From NCBI RefSeq assembly GCF_002008315.2, contig NZ_MVDG02000001.1, positions 2,976,001 to 3,040,000 of the forward strand: a stretch of DNA of 64,000 bases. The letters run 5' to 3'. The notes under the pieces are model-generated. The model was not told the DNA's origin. It ran no database searches and worked only from the letters and a program-made list of their open reading frames with translations. Source of the DNA: Arthrobacter sp. KBS0703 (GTDB taxonomy: Bacteria; Actinomycetota; Actinomycetes; Actinomycetales; Micrococcaceae). This document shows positions 53,944 through 63,584 of this stretch, in pieces. Position 1 is the first letter of the stretch, and every line of letters begins with the position of its first letter. The translations under genes were made by a program, and so were the position numbers.

Positions 53944-55647
53944 CTACGGGGCCAGGTGCGTGGGGGCGAACATCTGGAGCAGGGTTTCGACGACGACGAC
54001 GTTCGGGCCGTCCGCGGCGAAGCCCGCCTTGAGCGCGTCCCCCACGTCCTCCGGCGCCACCCGGGTGGCCGGCACGCCGAACGCCTCGGCGAGCTTCACG
54101 AAGTCGGGCCGGGCCAGTTCGGTGGCCGTGGCCTTGCCGAACGCCCCCACCATGTACTCGCGCAGGATGCCGTAGCCGCCGTCGTCCACGATCAGCCACG
54201 TGACCGGCACGTTGTGCTGCTTGGCCGTGGCCAGTTCCGAGATGGAGTACATGGCCGAGCCGTCTCCGGACACGGCCAGCACGCGCGCCGAGGCGCCGGA
54301 CTTGCCCACCGTCTCCAGCCCCACGGCGCCGCCGATGGCCGCCGGGAAGCCGTAGCCCAGGCCGCCGGCGCCCTGGGCCGAGTGGAACTGCCCCTCGCGG
54401 GCGTCCCAGCAGCTCCAGCCCCAGTAGGCAGAGATGGTCATGTCCCAGAACGTCTGCATCTCCGGGGGCACGGCTTCACGGATATCGGCCATGAATTTGA
54501 GCTCTTTGCCGAGGTCCTGGGATTCAAGCCGTTCCCTGACCTTGGCCACCGATTCCCGGACCAGGTCCTCGGGCGGTGTGCCATGCCAGTTGGCGCGTTC
54601 CCCGTGCGGCTCGATCAGTGCCGCGTCCAGCGCCGCGAGGGCCTGGCCGGCGTCGGCGCGGATGCCCAGGCCGGGCCTGTTGGACTCCAGGACGCGCGGT
54701 TCGGCGTCGATCTGGATGATCCTGCCGCGCGGTTCGAAGGTGAAGTAGTTCGACGTTACTTCACCCAGCGACGAGCCGACAACGATCAGGACGTCGGCGT
54801 CCTCGAGCAGGTCCGTCATGTGGCGGTCCTCGATCCAGGACTGCAGCGACAGCTCGTGGTTCCATGGGAAGGCGCCGTTGCCGCCGGGGGTGCAGATGAC
54901 CGGGGCGCGCAGCTTCTCCGCGATGGAGAGGAGTGACTTTTCCGCCCGGCCGCGGCGCGTTCCGCCGCCGGCGATGATGGCGGGACGTTCCGCCGTCGAC
55001 AGCCATTTGACCGCTTCGCGGACCAGCTCGACGCGCGGCGGGTTGTCCGCCGCTTCCGCGAGCGCATCCTCGACGGGCGGCACCATGATGGGGTCCAGCA
55101 GCACGTTCTGCGGGATTTCGAGCCAGACAGGGCCTTGCGGTGACGAGATCGCCTCGGTCCAGGCATCCTGGATGGCCGACGGGATGCCGGAGGCGTGCTG
55201 GATCAGCCGCTGGCTCTTGGTGACGTTCGCGGCCGAGGCCTTCTGGTCATCGAGCTGGTGCAGCATGCCCTTGCGGCGCGCGCCGAGGCCCTCGAGCGGG
55301 ATCTGGCTGGCGATGACCACCATGGGCACGCCGGTTGCATAGGCCTCCTGCAGCCCGGCGAGCGAGGTCAGCGCGCCCGGGCCGGTGGACAGGAACAGCA
55401 CGCCGACTTCGCCCGTGGCACGGGAGTAGCCGTCCGCCGCGAAGGCACTGTTGTTCTCCACGCGTGAGGATACGAAGTGGAGGTTTCCGCGCCCCATGGC
55501 GTCAAAAAGGCCCAGGGCGTGCTGGCCGGGAATGCCAAAGACAGTCTTCGCGCCCAGGGCTTCAAGGGTTTCGACGACGAGATCCCCGCCGTTGCGGACG
55601 TCCGTCCCCTTGGTGGGGGCTGCCGTCCCGGGGTCGAAGTCGATCAC
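53944..55647 (-). CDS. ThDP-dependent decarboxylase (acetolactate synthase-like)
   Basis: A 567-residue thiamine diphosphate enzyme. The N-terminal Pyr domain has catalytic Glu64 ([14 protein letters not shown]). The C-terminal PP domain carries [17 protein letters not shown] and [12 protein letters not shown], the ThDP/Mg motif. The start is GTG at 55647 in a GTGA overlap with the agmatinase gene. With a ureohydrolase and an amino-acid/polyamine-type transporter beside it, a 2-ketoarginine decarboxylase (AruI-like) is a fair guess; benzoylformate- or oxalyl-CoA-type reactions are alternatives. Confidence 0.85.
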   Translation of the reverse strand: MIDFDPGTAAPTKGTDVRNGGDLVVETLEALGAKTVFGIPGQHALGLFDAMGRGNLHFVSSRVENNSAFAADGYSRATGEVGVLFLSTGPGALTSLAGLQEAYATGVPMVVIASQIPLEGLGARRKGMLHQLDDQKASAANVTKSQRLIQHASGIPSAIQDAWTEAISSPQGPVWLEIPQNVLLDPIMVPPVEDALAEAADNPPRVELVREAVKWLSTAERPAIIAGGGTRRGRAEKSLLSIAEKLRAPVICTPGGNGAFPWNHELSLQSWIEDRHMTDLLEDADVLIVVGSSLGEVTSNYFTFEPRGRIIQIDAEPRVLESNRPGLGIRADAGQALAALDAALIEPHGERANWHGTPPEDLVRESVAKVRERLESQDLGKELKFMADIREAVPPEMQTFWDMTISAYWGWSCWDAREGQFHSAQGAGGLGYGFPAAIGGAVGLETVGKSGASARVLAVSGDGSAMYSISELATAKQHNVPVTWLIVDDGGYGILREYMVGAFGKATATELARPDFVKLAEAFGVPATRVAPEDVGDALKAGFAADGPNVVVVETLLQMFAPTHLAP

Positions 55648-56759
55648 TTGACGGCCCCCGCTGCCTCGGAGATCTCGATGCGTTCGGCGGCCCGGTTCGG
55701 CGCTCCCGGGGCGGCGAACCCGGCCGGGCGCCGCGCTTCCTGTCCCAGGGACTGGGCGGCGTAGCCGGTGTCGGCACCAAACCGGTCCCCTGCGACGGTG
55801 TTGTCCGCCATCAGGGTCACCAGTTCGTAGGCCACGTGGCTGGCGGCGACGCCCGTGATTTCCGCATGGTCGTACGCGGGGGCGACTTCCACGACATCGG
55901 CACCCACCAGGTTCATGCCGCGGAAGCCGCGGATGATCTCGAGCAGCTCACGGCTGGTGATGCCGCCGGCCTCGGGGGTGCCGGTGCCCGGGGCGTGGGC
56001 GGGGTCAAGGACGTCGATGTCAACGGAGATGTACAGCGGGCGGTTGCCGATCCGGTCCCGGACCTTGGCCACGGTCTCGAGGACACCCTGGTAGTAGACG
56101 TCGGCCGAGGTGACGATGCCGAAGCCGAAGCGGTGATCGTCGTCGAGGTCCTTCTTGCCGTACAGCGGGCCGCGGGTGCCGATGTGGCTGATGGCCTCGG
56201 TGTCCAGGATGCCCTCCTCCACCGCACGGCGGAACGGGGTGCCGTGCGTGTATTCGGCCCCGAAGTAGGTGTCCCAGGTGTCCAGGTGCGCATCGAAGTG
56301 CAGCATGGCCACAGGCTCCCCGGCGCGCTCGGCGGCGGCACGGAGGAGCGGCAGGGCGATCGTGTGGTCCCCGCCCAGGGTGACCAGCTTGCTGCCGGCG
56401 GCGGTGAGGTCCAGGGCGTTCTGCTGGATGGTCTCAATGGCCTCGTTGATGTTGAACGGGTTGACGGCCATGTCGCCGGCGTCGGCCACCTGGCAGTTTT
56501 CGAACGGGCTGACGTCCCAGGCCGGGTTGTACGGGCGGAGCAGCCGGCTGGCTTCGCGGACGTGGTTGGCGCCGAAACGCGCGCCCGGGCGGTAGGAAAC
56601 ACCGGAGTCGAACGGCACGCCGACCACCGTAATGTCCGCCTTGGACACCTGGTCCAGGCGGGGCAGGCGGGCATACGTGGCCGCCCCGGCGTAGCGGGGA
56701 ATACGGGATGAATCGATGGGGCCAAGGTTGCCGTTGGCTTCGATGCGCAGCTCTTCCAA
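55644..56759 (-). CDS. Agmatinase-family ureohydrolase (agmatinase/guanidinobutyrase)
   Basis: A 371-residue Mn-dependent ureohydrolase. Metal ligands are visible in LGGDHTIA (His), FDAHLDTWD (Asp, His, Asp) and SVDIDVLDP (Asp, Asp). It splits a guanidino compound into urea and an amine; agmatine and 4-guanidinobutyrate are both possible. The TTG start has AGGAG about 11 bases upstream. It is in one operon with the ThDP enzyme, and lies 207 bases downstream of the XRE-cupin gene on the same strand. Confidence 0.9.
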   Translation of the reverse strand: MEELRIEANGNLGPIDSSRIPRYAGAATYARLPRLDQVSKADITVVGVPFDSGVSYRPGARFGANHVREASRLLRPYNPAWDVSPFENCQVADAGDMAVNPFNINEAIETIQQNALDLTAAGSKLVTLGGDHTIALPLLRAAAERAGEPVAMLHFDAHLDTWDTYFGAEYTHGTPFRRAVEEGILDTEAISHIGTRGPLYGKKDLDDDHRFGFGIVTSADVYYQGVLETVAKVRDRIGNRPLYISVDIDVLDPAHAPGTGTPEAGGITSRELLEIIRGFRGMNLVGADVVEVAPAYDHAEITGVAASHVAYELVTLMADNTVAGDRFGADTGYAAQSLGQEARRPAGFAAPGAPNRAAERIEISEAAGAVK

Positions 56760-56966
56760 AGGAACGCCTCTCCTTCGAGGATGAAAGGTTGGGTGTGACA
56801 GCCATCATACACTCAAAGTTTCCTAATGCGCATCATCTGTTTACAAACATCTCCGACGGCGGGGTATGCGGCACTGCGGGGCATGAACGCGCGGCGGACG
56901 GCCCGGTCCGCTTCCACAGCGGCCGGCTCAGCTCAAGGGAGAACTCAGTTCAGGGGAGAAAGGGGG

Positions 56967-57542
56967 CTACCGGCTCGCTGCGGGCACCAGGACCCACAGC
57001 ACCTCAACCGATTCATCCGTCGGGTTCACCCAGGTGTGGGGTTCCCGCCCCGGGAAGGTGACGGTGTCGCCGGAATTGAGCACATACTCCTCATTGGTGA
57101 GGATGAGCTTGATGGTGCCCTTGATGACGTGCAGCACATCGACGTCGCAGTCAACGGCATAAAGCTCCGATTCGCCGCGGCCCATCGGGGCAATGACGGC
57201 CTGGATGATCTGGACGCGCCGCTCGGAGCGCGCCGTCAGCAGCCGCTCCACGATCCCTTCGCCGCCCAGCGAGATGCGCGGGCCGGCGTCGCGCTTTGTC
57301 AGGTGGGTTTCCGGGGCGGCGAACAGGTCGCCGATGGAGATCGAAAGCACCTGACACAGCGTGACCAGCGACGCGACGGACGGCGACGTCAGATCGCGCT
57401 CGACCCGGCTGAGGAAGCCCTTGGTCAGGCCGGTGGCATCGGCAACCTGTTCAATGGTGAGCCGCTGCGACTGGCGTGCGGCACGGATTCTTGAACCGAT
57501 GGCAACCGGAACATTGCTCGGCTCAACTGGTAGTGCCTTCAT
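56967..57542 (-). CDS. XRE-family regulator with cupin domain
   Basis: A 191-residue regulator. The HTH spans about 13-70 (IGSRIRAARQSQRLTIEQVADATGLTKGFLSRVERDLTSPS), the cupin about 115-185 (DVLHVIKGTIKLILTNEEYVLNSGDTVTFPGREPHTW). This PuuR-like architecture usually senses a small metabolite of the controlled pathway. AAAGG precedes the ATG. Located between the ureohydrolase operon and the divergent SSS transporter, it probably controls both. Confidence 0.92.
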   Translation of the reverse strand: MKALPVEPSNVPVAIGSRIRAARQSQRLTIEQVADATGLTKGFLSRVERDLTSPSVASLVTLCQVLSISIGDLFAAPETHLTKRDAGPRISLGGEGIVERLLTARSERRVQIIQAVIAPMGRGESELYAVDCDVDVLHVIKGTIKLILTNEEYVLNSGDTVTFPGREPHTWVNPTDESVEVLWVLVPAASR

Positions 57543-57681
57543 TTACGAACCTTTCACGGCCGGCCGCTCGGCCCCATCTTTGGAGCCATACTAGCGGCCC
57601 GCCCCCGATCCGACGCGGCGGGAATCGCGTCACAGGAGATTGCGTCTTGACTGTTACTCCGATCACAGCCTACGCTTTTGT

Positions 57682-57706
57682 GCAACAAGTGTTGCTTATC
57701 AAGCAA
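57682..57706. promoter_or_regulatory. Overlapping palindromes before the SSS transporter
   Basis: GCAACA-AG-TGTTGC (57682-57695) overlaps TTGCTT-ATC-AAGCAA (57692-57706). The pair lies in the region between the divergent XRE-cupin and transporter genes, where that regulator would be expected to bind. Confidence 0.6.
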
Positions 57707-57822
57707 CCGAAGGTGAATCCTTCACACTTCCACTCCCAGAGCAGCGGAATCCTTGCACCACCAACGGCACTCCCCCGGATTCCAGCACAAGCTGCCAGAG
57801 CTCCAAGGAGCCCCAAAAAATC

Positions 57823-59364
57823 ATGGACGCAAACTTCGTCAATATCGCCATCGTGGTGACCTATCTGGTCGCCATGCTAGCCTTCGGCTGGTGGGGCAAG
57901 TCCCGCACCAAGAACAACAGCGACTTCCTCGTGGCCGGCCGCCGCCTTGGTCCCCTGCTTTACACCGGCACCATGGCCGCCGTCGTCCTGGGCGGCGCGT
58001 CCACCGTGGGCGGCGTCGGCCTGGGCTACAAGTTCGGCATCTCCGGCATGTGGCTGGTAGTCGCCATCGGTTCGGGCGTTCTCCTGCTGAGCCTGCTTTT
58101 CGCCGGCACCATCCAGCGGCTGAAGATCTACACGGTCTCCCAGATGCTGAGCCTGCGCTACGGCCAGCGCGCCACCCAGACCTCCGGCATCGTCATGCTG
58201 GCCTATACGCTGATGCTCTGCGCCACCTCCACGGGCGCCTACGCCACCATCTTCGTGGTCCTGTTCGACTGGGAGCGCTGGCTCGCCATCGCCGTCGGCG
58301 GCGCCATCGTGCTGGTCTACTCCACGATCGGCGGCATGTGGTCCATCACCCTCGCCGACCAAGTGCAGTTCATCATCAAGACGGTCGGCATCTTCTTCCT
58401 CATGCTCCCGTTCGTCCTCAACGCCGCGGGCGGCCTGGACGGCATCCGTGCCCGCGTTGACGCGAGCTTCTTCCAGCTCGACGGCATCGGCGTGCAGACC
58501 ATCATCACGTACTTCGTGGTGTACACACTTGGACTGCTGATCGGACAGGACATCTGGCAGCGCGTCTTCACCGCCAAGACCCCCACCGTGGCCCGCTGGG
58601 GCGGCGCCACCGCCGGCGTCTACTGCATCCTGTACGGCGTCGCCGGCGCCTTGATCGGCCTGGCCGCCCGCGTGGCCCTGCCCGACATCGACGTCAAGGC
58701 CCTTGGCAAGGACGTTGTCTACGCCGAGGTCGCGACCCACATCCTGCCGATCGGCATCGGCGGCCTGGTCATGGCCGCCGCCGTCGCCGCCATGATGTCC
58801 ACGGCCTCCGGCGCCCTCATCGCCGCTGCAACGGTTGCCCGCGCCGACGTGGTCCCGTTCGTAGCCAGCTGGTTCGGCAAGACGATCAACACCGACGACA
58901 CCGAAAACCCCGAACACGACGTCAGGGCCAACCGCTACTGGGTCCTCGGCCTGGGCATCGTGGCCGTGTTGATTTCCATGGCGGCGCAGGACGTCGTGGT
59001 GGCCCTGACCATCGCCTACGACATCCTGGTGGGCGGCCTGCTGGTTGCCATCCTGGGCGGCCTGGTCTGGAAGCGTGGCACGGGCATCGCTGCGGCCTGG
59101 TCCATGGCCGTCGGCTCGGTCCTGACCTTGGCTCTGCTGATCGCCTACGCAACAGGGATTATCCCGAGCGAAGACGGCGTCTACGCCAACGATCCCATTT
59201 ACTGGGGCCTCGGGGCATCGCTGCTCGTCTACGTCGTGGTCTCCTACCTCACCCCTCCCACGGAGCCCGAGGTCCGCGAGGCCTGGGACCGTCGCGTTGC
59301 CGGAGCGGTCTCCGAAGAACTCCCGCTGGAAGCCCACCCGGTGGCCAGCCACGCGGCTCCCTGA
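57823..59364 (+). CDS. Sodium:solute symporter (SSS family)
   Basis: A 513-residue symporter with about 13 membrane segments. YLVAMLAFGWWGKSRTKNNSDFLVAGRRLG is the usual start, and GGASTVGGVGLGYKFGISGMW and AAVAAMMSTASGALIAAATVARAD (the sodium-site region) are family blocks. With the ureohydrolase cluster beside it, it may import arginine, agmatine, putrescine or a guanidino acid. The ATG has AAGGAG 12 bases upstream, a rather long spacing. A 19-bp bidirectional terminator follows. Confidence 0.9.
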   Translation: MDANFVNIAIVVTYLVAMLAFGWWGKSRTKNNSDFLVAGRRLGPLLYTGTMAAVVLGGASTVGGVGLGYKFGISGMWLVVAIGSGVLLLSLLFAGTIQRLKIYTVSQMLSLRYGQRATQTSGIVMLAYTLMLCATSTGAYATIFVVLFDWERWLAIAVGGAIVLVYSTIGGMWSITLADQVQFIIKTVGIFFLMLPFVLNAAGGLDGIRARVDASFFQLDGIGVQTIITYFVVYTLGLLIGQDIWQRVFTAKTPTVARWGGATAGVYCILYGVAGALIGLAARVALPDIDVKALGKDVVYAEVATHILPIGIGGLVMAAAVAAMMSTASGALIAAATVARADVVPFVASWFGKTINTDDTENPEHDVRANRYWVLGLGIVAVLISMAAQDVVVALTIAYDILVGGLLVAILGGLVWKRGTGIAAAWSMAVGSVLTLALLIAYATGIIPSEDGVYANDPIYWGLGASLLVYVVVSYLTPPTEPEVREAWDRRVAGAVSEELPLEAHPVASHAAP

Positions 59365-59381
59365 GCCTCACCGAATTAATC

Positions 59382-59425
59382 ACGACGGCGGTGCCTTCCC
59401 TTCGCGGGGAAGGCACCGCCGTCGT
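59382..59425. terminator. Strong bidirectional terminator
   Basis: ACGACGGCGGTGCCTTCCC (59382-59400) pairs perfectly with GGGAAGGCACCGCCGTCGT (59407-59425) around TTCGCG. It lies between convergent genes. Confidence 0.88.
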
Positions 59426-59448
59426 CGTTCACAGCAAGGTGGTGGCGC

Positions 59449-59688
59449 TTACTCGTTTTCCTCGGACTCCAGGAACTCGTCTCCGTCCAATGGCGGCGGC
59501 ACGATGGGCTGGTCCTCGCCGCGGAAGTCGTCCACGTCCAGCGGAACCACGCGCTCGGCTTCGTCGAACAACTCCTCCTCCTCCGTCTCGTCATCGCTAA
59601 CGGGGGCGTCCTCGGCGTAGTCGTAGGCGGGATCGGACTCCAGGGAGTTCCGGACGGGCGGGATGGGGAGTTTGCCGTTGGTGTTCAT
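59449..59688 (-). CDS. Small acidic protein
   Basis: A 79-residue protein very rich in Glu and Asp (ESDPAYDYAEDAPVSDDETEEEELFDEAE, ending ESEENE) with no membrane segment; probably disordered. GGAGG precedes the ATG. Function unknown. Confidence 0.75.
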   Translation of the reverse strand: MNTNGKLPIPPVRNSLESDPAYDYAEDAPVSDDETEEEELFDEAERVVPLDVDDFRGEDQPIVPPPLDGDEFLESEENE

Positions 59689-59991
59689 GGTGAAACCTCC
59701 GTGCGCTAGGGCTGACGGCAGCCGAATCGAACCACGCCTTCAGCCTGGCCTGAACCCGAATCGGCCGGGGGCGGGCCTGCCGGCGAACCCGCCCTGGGTT
59801 TCATTCGAACACCACGGGCGCGGGCGGTCAAGGGCAGCGCGGAAGGCCACGGAAAACCCCGCAAGGGACCGCATTTTTAAGGGCTCCCTAAACTCTTGCC
59901 TGAGGACCACCGGCCGAAAATCCGCGGAATTGCGGGGTAAGCTGGGCATGCAATGGGGCCGAACCATGCCTCATCTAGCCCAGGAGCTCAC

Positions 59992-61194
59992 GTGTCTCAG
60001 CACGCCAAATCTGACCGCCACCCCGACGCCGCCACGGCGCCCGCCGGGCTCGGCCCCGCATCCACCGCCGCAGCCCCGAAGAACCCAGCCCCAAACACCG
60101 CCGCACCGAACAGCGTTCCCACTGCAGCGGACATCAAGCGCTGGCGCCAGTACCTGGCCGACGAACGCGCCGAGGCCGCCGTGTACCGGGACCTGGCCCA
60201 GAGCCGGTCCGGCGAGGAGCGCGCCATCCTCCTGGCCCTCGCCGAAGCCGAAGGCCGTCATGAGGCCCATTGGCTCAAGCTGCTCGGCGGTCACGCCGGC
60301 AAGCCCCGCCACGCCTCGCTCCGCAGCCGGCTGCTCGGCTTCCTGGCACGGCACTTCGGCTCCGTCTTCGTGCTCGCGCTGGCGCAGCGCGCCGAAGGAC
60401 GCTCCCCGTACACCAAGGAACCGTCCGCCACCCCCGCCATGGCGGCCGACGAACAGATCCACGAAGAAGTGGTGCGGGGCCTGGCCACCCGCGGCCGCAA
60501 CCGGCTCGCGGGCACGTTCCGGGCGGCGGTCTTCGGCGCGAACGACGGCCTGGTCAGCAACCTGTCACTGGTCATGGGCATGGCGGCCACGGGCGTGGGC
60601 AGTGCCGTGGTCCTGCTGAGCGGAATTGCCGGGCTGCTCGCCGGCGCGTTTTCCATGGGCGCGGGTGAGTTCGTGTCCGTGCGTTCGCAGCGGGAACTGC
60701 TGGCCGCAACCCTTCCCACCCAGGTCACGCTCGCCGCGGCTCCCCAGCTGGACATCGAACACAACGAGCTCCTGCTGGTGTACCTCGCCCGCGGCATGTC
60801 CCGTGAGGCCGCCGAGCACAGGGTGGCCGAGCGCATGGGCCTCTTCGCCTGCGACTGCGATCCGAGCCTTTCACTCCGGCCCGAGCTGCCGAAAACCGAG
60901 GATGAGCACGAGGCTGTGGGCACGGCATGGGGTGCGGCGCTCTCCAGCTTCTGCTTCTTCGCGTCGGGCGCCATCGTCCCCATCATTCCGTTCATTTTCG
61001 GCATGACGGGACTCGGCGCGCTCGTGGTGGCCGCAGCCCTGGTGGGCATCGCGCTGCTGGCAACCGGCGGCGTCGTCGGCCTGTTGTCCGGCACTTCTCC
61101 CCTGACCCGTGGCCTCCGGCAGCTGGCCATCGGCCTGGGCGCGGCCGGCGTCACCTATCTGCTGGGGATGGCCTTCGGCGCCGTGATCGCCTAG
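59992..61194 (+). CDS. VIT1/CCC1-type transporter with ferritin-like domain
   Basis: A 400-residue protein. After a 45-residue Ala/Pro-rich stretch, a rubrerythrin/ferritin-like helical region (RWRQYLADERAEAAVYRDLAQ, EAEGRHEAHWLKLL, about 47-165) precedes the VIT1 domain (FGANDGLVSNLSLVMGMAATGVG, GLLAGAFSMGAGEFVSVRSQ, and four or five membrane segments). Relatives move iron or manganese out of the cytosol. The GTG at 59992 has an AGGAG six bases upstream; an ATG at 59953 has none. Confidence 0.9.
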   Translation: MSQHAKSDRHPDAATAPAGLGPASTAAAPKNPAPNTAAPNSVPTAADIKRWRQYLADERAEAAVYRDLAQSRSGEERAILLALAEAEGRHEAHWLKLLGGHAGKPRHASLRSRLLGFLARHFGSVFVLALAQRAEGRSPYTKEPSATPAMAADEQIHEEVVRGLATRGRNRLAGTFRAAVFGANDGLVSNLSLVMGMAATGVGSAVVLLSGIAGLLAGAFSMGAGEFVSVRSQRELLAATLPTQVTLAAAPQLDIEHNELLLVYLARGMSREAAEHRVAERMGLFACDCDPSLSLRPELPKTEDEHEAVGTAWGAALSSFCFFASGAIVPIIPFIFGMTGLGALVVAAALVGIALLATGGVVGLLSGTSPLTRGLRQLAIGLGAAGVTYLLGMAFGAVIA

Positions 61195-61234
61195 TGGGAA
61201 CGGCCGGCGCCCGGCACCTTACCGGGGCGCTTTA

Positions 61235-62236
61235 GTGGACGGTCCGGTCGAACAGGGCGAAGGGGCCCAGCACCCTGGCGGCGGACTCCGGCGCAGGAAG
61301 CATGCGCGGCATTCGGCACCAGCGGGGGCGGCCAGGTTTGTCCGCAAACTTGTCCTCATCGCCGTCTTCGGGTGTGTGGCTTTCCTGGCGGCAGGACTCA
61401 GATGTGTATAAGAGACAGCGCCTTGTTGGGCTGCTGGATTTCCGCGCCGGCGGCGGCCAGCCCGCGGGCCGGGCGGCCGGGCCCGGGGAGGCCTGTCTCT
61501 TATACACATCTAGATGTGTATAAGAGACAGGCCAGGTATCCAGCCCGGTGGGGCAGGCCGCGCCGCGGACGCGCCGCCGCCTGGCCTCGAGGAGTCGGAT
61601 TCGCCGCTGGGGACGCCGGTGCCTCCGGCGGAGCGCAGCGACTCGTACAAGTTCCTCGCCGTGAATGCCGACGGCACCCCGGTTGGCTACTCGCCGTGCC
61701 GTCCGCTTCACTACGTCGTGAACGCAGATCTGGCACCGGAGGGAGCGGCCGGGTTGGTCAGCGAGGCGATCAAGACCGTGTCCCGCGCCACGGGCATCCG
61801 GTTCATCAACGACGGCGCCACGGACGAACAGCCCTCGGAACACCGCGCCCCGTACCAGCCAGGGACGTACGGCGACAGGTGGGCGCCGCTGCTGGTCGCC
61901 TGGACCAACCCGGACGTGGCGCCGAAACTCAAGGGCCAGATCATCGGCACCGGCGGCAGCACGCACTACAGCTACGGCGACGGACCCAAGACGTTTGTCA
62001 CCGGCAGCCTCGAGCTGGACGCCCCGCAGATTGCGGAGGAACTGGACCGCCCGGACGGCGCCGCGTACGCCACCGCGGTCATCCTGCACGAGCTGGGCCA
62101 CGTGATGGGGCTCGAGCACGTTGATGACCCCGTCCAGCTGATGTACCCGGAGATCGGCGCTCCGGACGGACTGGCTTCCGGAGACCTCAACGGCCTGCAG
62201 GCGCTGGGCAAGGCGCCCTGCCGCAAGGACCTCTAG
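61235..62236 (+). CDS. Secreted matrixin-like metalloprotease, interrupted by adapter
   Basis: Removing the adapters at 61400-61418 and 61493-61530 and keeping the 74 bases between them gives one frame of 314 residues from the GTG at 61235. A basic N-terminus and one hydrophobic helix (VRKLVLIAVFGCVAFLAAGL) mark export or anchoring. A Gly/Pro/Ala linker leads to the protease domain with HELGHVMGLEH (zinc ligands His266, His270, His276; Glu267 catalytic) and the Met-containing turn QLMYPEIG. Substrate unknown. Confidence 0.85.
61400..61530. other. Nextera adapter block (artefact) in the metalloprotease gene
   Basis: Mosaic ends at 61400-61418, 61493-61511 and 61512-61530 (the last two back to back, a mate-pair junction). 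The 74 bases between them (61419-61492) read through in frame with both flanks once the adapter is cut out. Confidence 0.97.
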
Positions 62237-62278
62237 GCCGCAGCGTCCTCCAGCCGCGGTTCCAGCGGGCACGTGCCC

Positions 62279-63412
62279 TCAGGCGTCCAGGACGGCGAGC
62301 GCCTCCTCCACGCTGTCCACCAGGAAGATCCGCTGCTCCATCCTCCTGCCCTGGGCGAGGCTCCGGAGCATGGGCCACGCGGGGAACCGGCGTTCCCAGT
62401 GGTCTCGCCCCACGAGCACCATGGGGGTCACTGTCTCCGGGGCGCCGTAGTAGTTTTCGCACGCATCCTGGAAGATTTCCTGGACGGTTCCGGCGGCGCC
62501 GGGAAGGAAGACAATCCCGCCGTTGCAGAGCTCCAGGAGCACGGCCTCGCGGACCGAATTCGCGAAGTACTTGGCAATGTGGGTGGCGAAGTAGTTGGGT
62601 GGTTCGTGTCCGTAGAACCACGTGGGGATGCCCAGGGATGCGGTTCCGCCCGGAAAGCGCTCGACGACGGCTTCCGCGGCCCGCGCCCACGCGGACACCG
62701 AGGGGCGGAAGCCGGGGACGGAGGACAGTTCACCGAGGACGCCGTGAAATTCCGTTCCGGGCACCGCACTCAGGTAGGCGCCCAGATTCGCGGCTTCCAT
62801 GGCGCCCGGCCCGCCGCCGGTGGCCACCATTCGCCCGCCGCGGGCGAGAAGCCGGCCCAGCATGGCGGCGTCGGCGAAGTCCTTGGTTCCGCGCTGCGAT
62901 GCGTGGCCCCCCATCACGCCGACGATGGTGCGTCCCTCGCTCCGGGCCGAGCCCGCGAGTGCCTCGAGGGCGTCGCCGATGGCGTGGTCGTGCAGGGCGG
63001 CCGCCAGGGTGGAATCCAGGCGGCGGCGCTGGCCCGGCCGGATGCTCCACTGGTACACGAGAGCGTCCGGGGTTGCCTCATACGGCGCGTGCCGGATGCC
63101 GGCGTACAGCTCCTGCGGTGTGTACAGCTCACCGCGGTAGGGGTCGAACGGCACGCCGCCGAGCCGCGGGAAAATCAGGGCACCGCGCCGGCGCAGTGAG
63201 TCCTCCACGCCGGGATCGAACGTGCAGCCCAGGAAAATGGCGCCTTCCGCGTCCAAGGCGGCCAGCGCGGCCGACCTCCCGCGGAGGTCAAGCGACTGCG
63301 CGTGCCAGCCGTGCATGGCCTTGGCGCCGGCGCGAACCAGCTGGTCGAAACCGGCCACGCTGTCCACCTCAAGTGTCCGAGGACTGGGAGTCAGGCTGCC
63401 GGAGGGGTTCAT
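62279..63412 (-). CDS. LOG family protein
   Basis: A 377-residue Rossmann-type protein. MVATGGGPGAMEAANLGAYL and VFLPGAAGTVQEIFQD correspond to the nucleotide-binding motifs of the LOG/lysine-decarboxylase-like fold; the second has PGAAGT where PGGxGT is usual. LOG enzymes cleave cytokinin nucleotides or bind nucleotides, but long bacterial members like this are uncharacterised. No clear link to its neighbours. Confidence 0.82.
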   Translation of the reverse strand: MNPSGSLTPSPRTLEVDSVAGFDQLVRAGAKAMHGWHAQSLDLRGRSAALAALDAEGAIFLGCTFDPGVEDSLRRRGALIFPRLGGVPFDPYRGELYTPQELYAGIRHAPYEATPDALVYQWSIRPGQRRRLDSTLAAALHDHAIGDALEALAGSARSEGRTIVGVMGGHASQRGTKDFADAAMLGRLLARGGRMVATGGGPGAMEAANLGAYLSAVPGTEFHGVLGELSSVPGFRPSVSAWARAAEAVVERFPGGTASLGIPTWFYGHEPPNYFATHIAKYFANSVREAVLLELCNGGIVFLPGAAGTVQEIFQDACENYYGAPETVTPMVLVGRDHWERRFPAWPMLRSLAQGRRMEQRIFLVDSVEEALAVLDA

Positions 63413-63453
63413 GGGTGCCAGCCTAGCGAGTGGTGCCAGGCGCGGGGGCCAGG

Positions 63454-63489
63454 CTGTCTCTTATACACATCTAGATGTGTATAAGAGAC
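63454..63489. other. Nextera mate-pair junction adapter, truncated (artefact)
   Basis: A full mosaic end at 63454-63472 is followed at once by its reverse complement, which stops after 17 of 19 bases (63473-63489). It lies in the gap between two minus-strand genes, so contiguity here cannot be checked with a frame. Confidence 0.95.
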
Positions 63490-63528
63490 GCCGCCATGCG
63501 CGGGTGCGGCGGGCCGGGCACCAAAACG

Positions 63529-63561
63529 GAAGCGCCCGCAGCGTGGGCCGCGGGGCGCTTC
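63529..63561 (-). terminator. Terminator of the SDR gene at the window edge
   Basis: GAAGCGCCC-GC (63529-63539) pairs with GCGGGGCGCTTC (63550-63561), one bulge. The minus strand continues CGTTTTGG, a short T-tract. Confidence 0.7.
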
Positions 63562-63584
63562 AGTCGTGTCTTGCCGGAACCAGG

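Noticed and set aside
57877..59352. 491-codon minus-strand frame opposite the SSS transporter
   Set aside because: Asp/Gly/His-rich shadow; the transporter is well supported.
12633..63489. Tn5-like mosaic ends as genuine transposon ends
   Set aside because: No transposase or 9-bp target duplications; back-to-back pairs are the mate-pair library junction, and removal restores genes.
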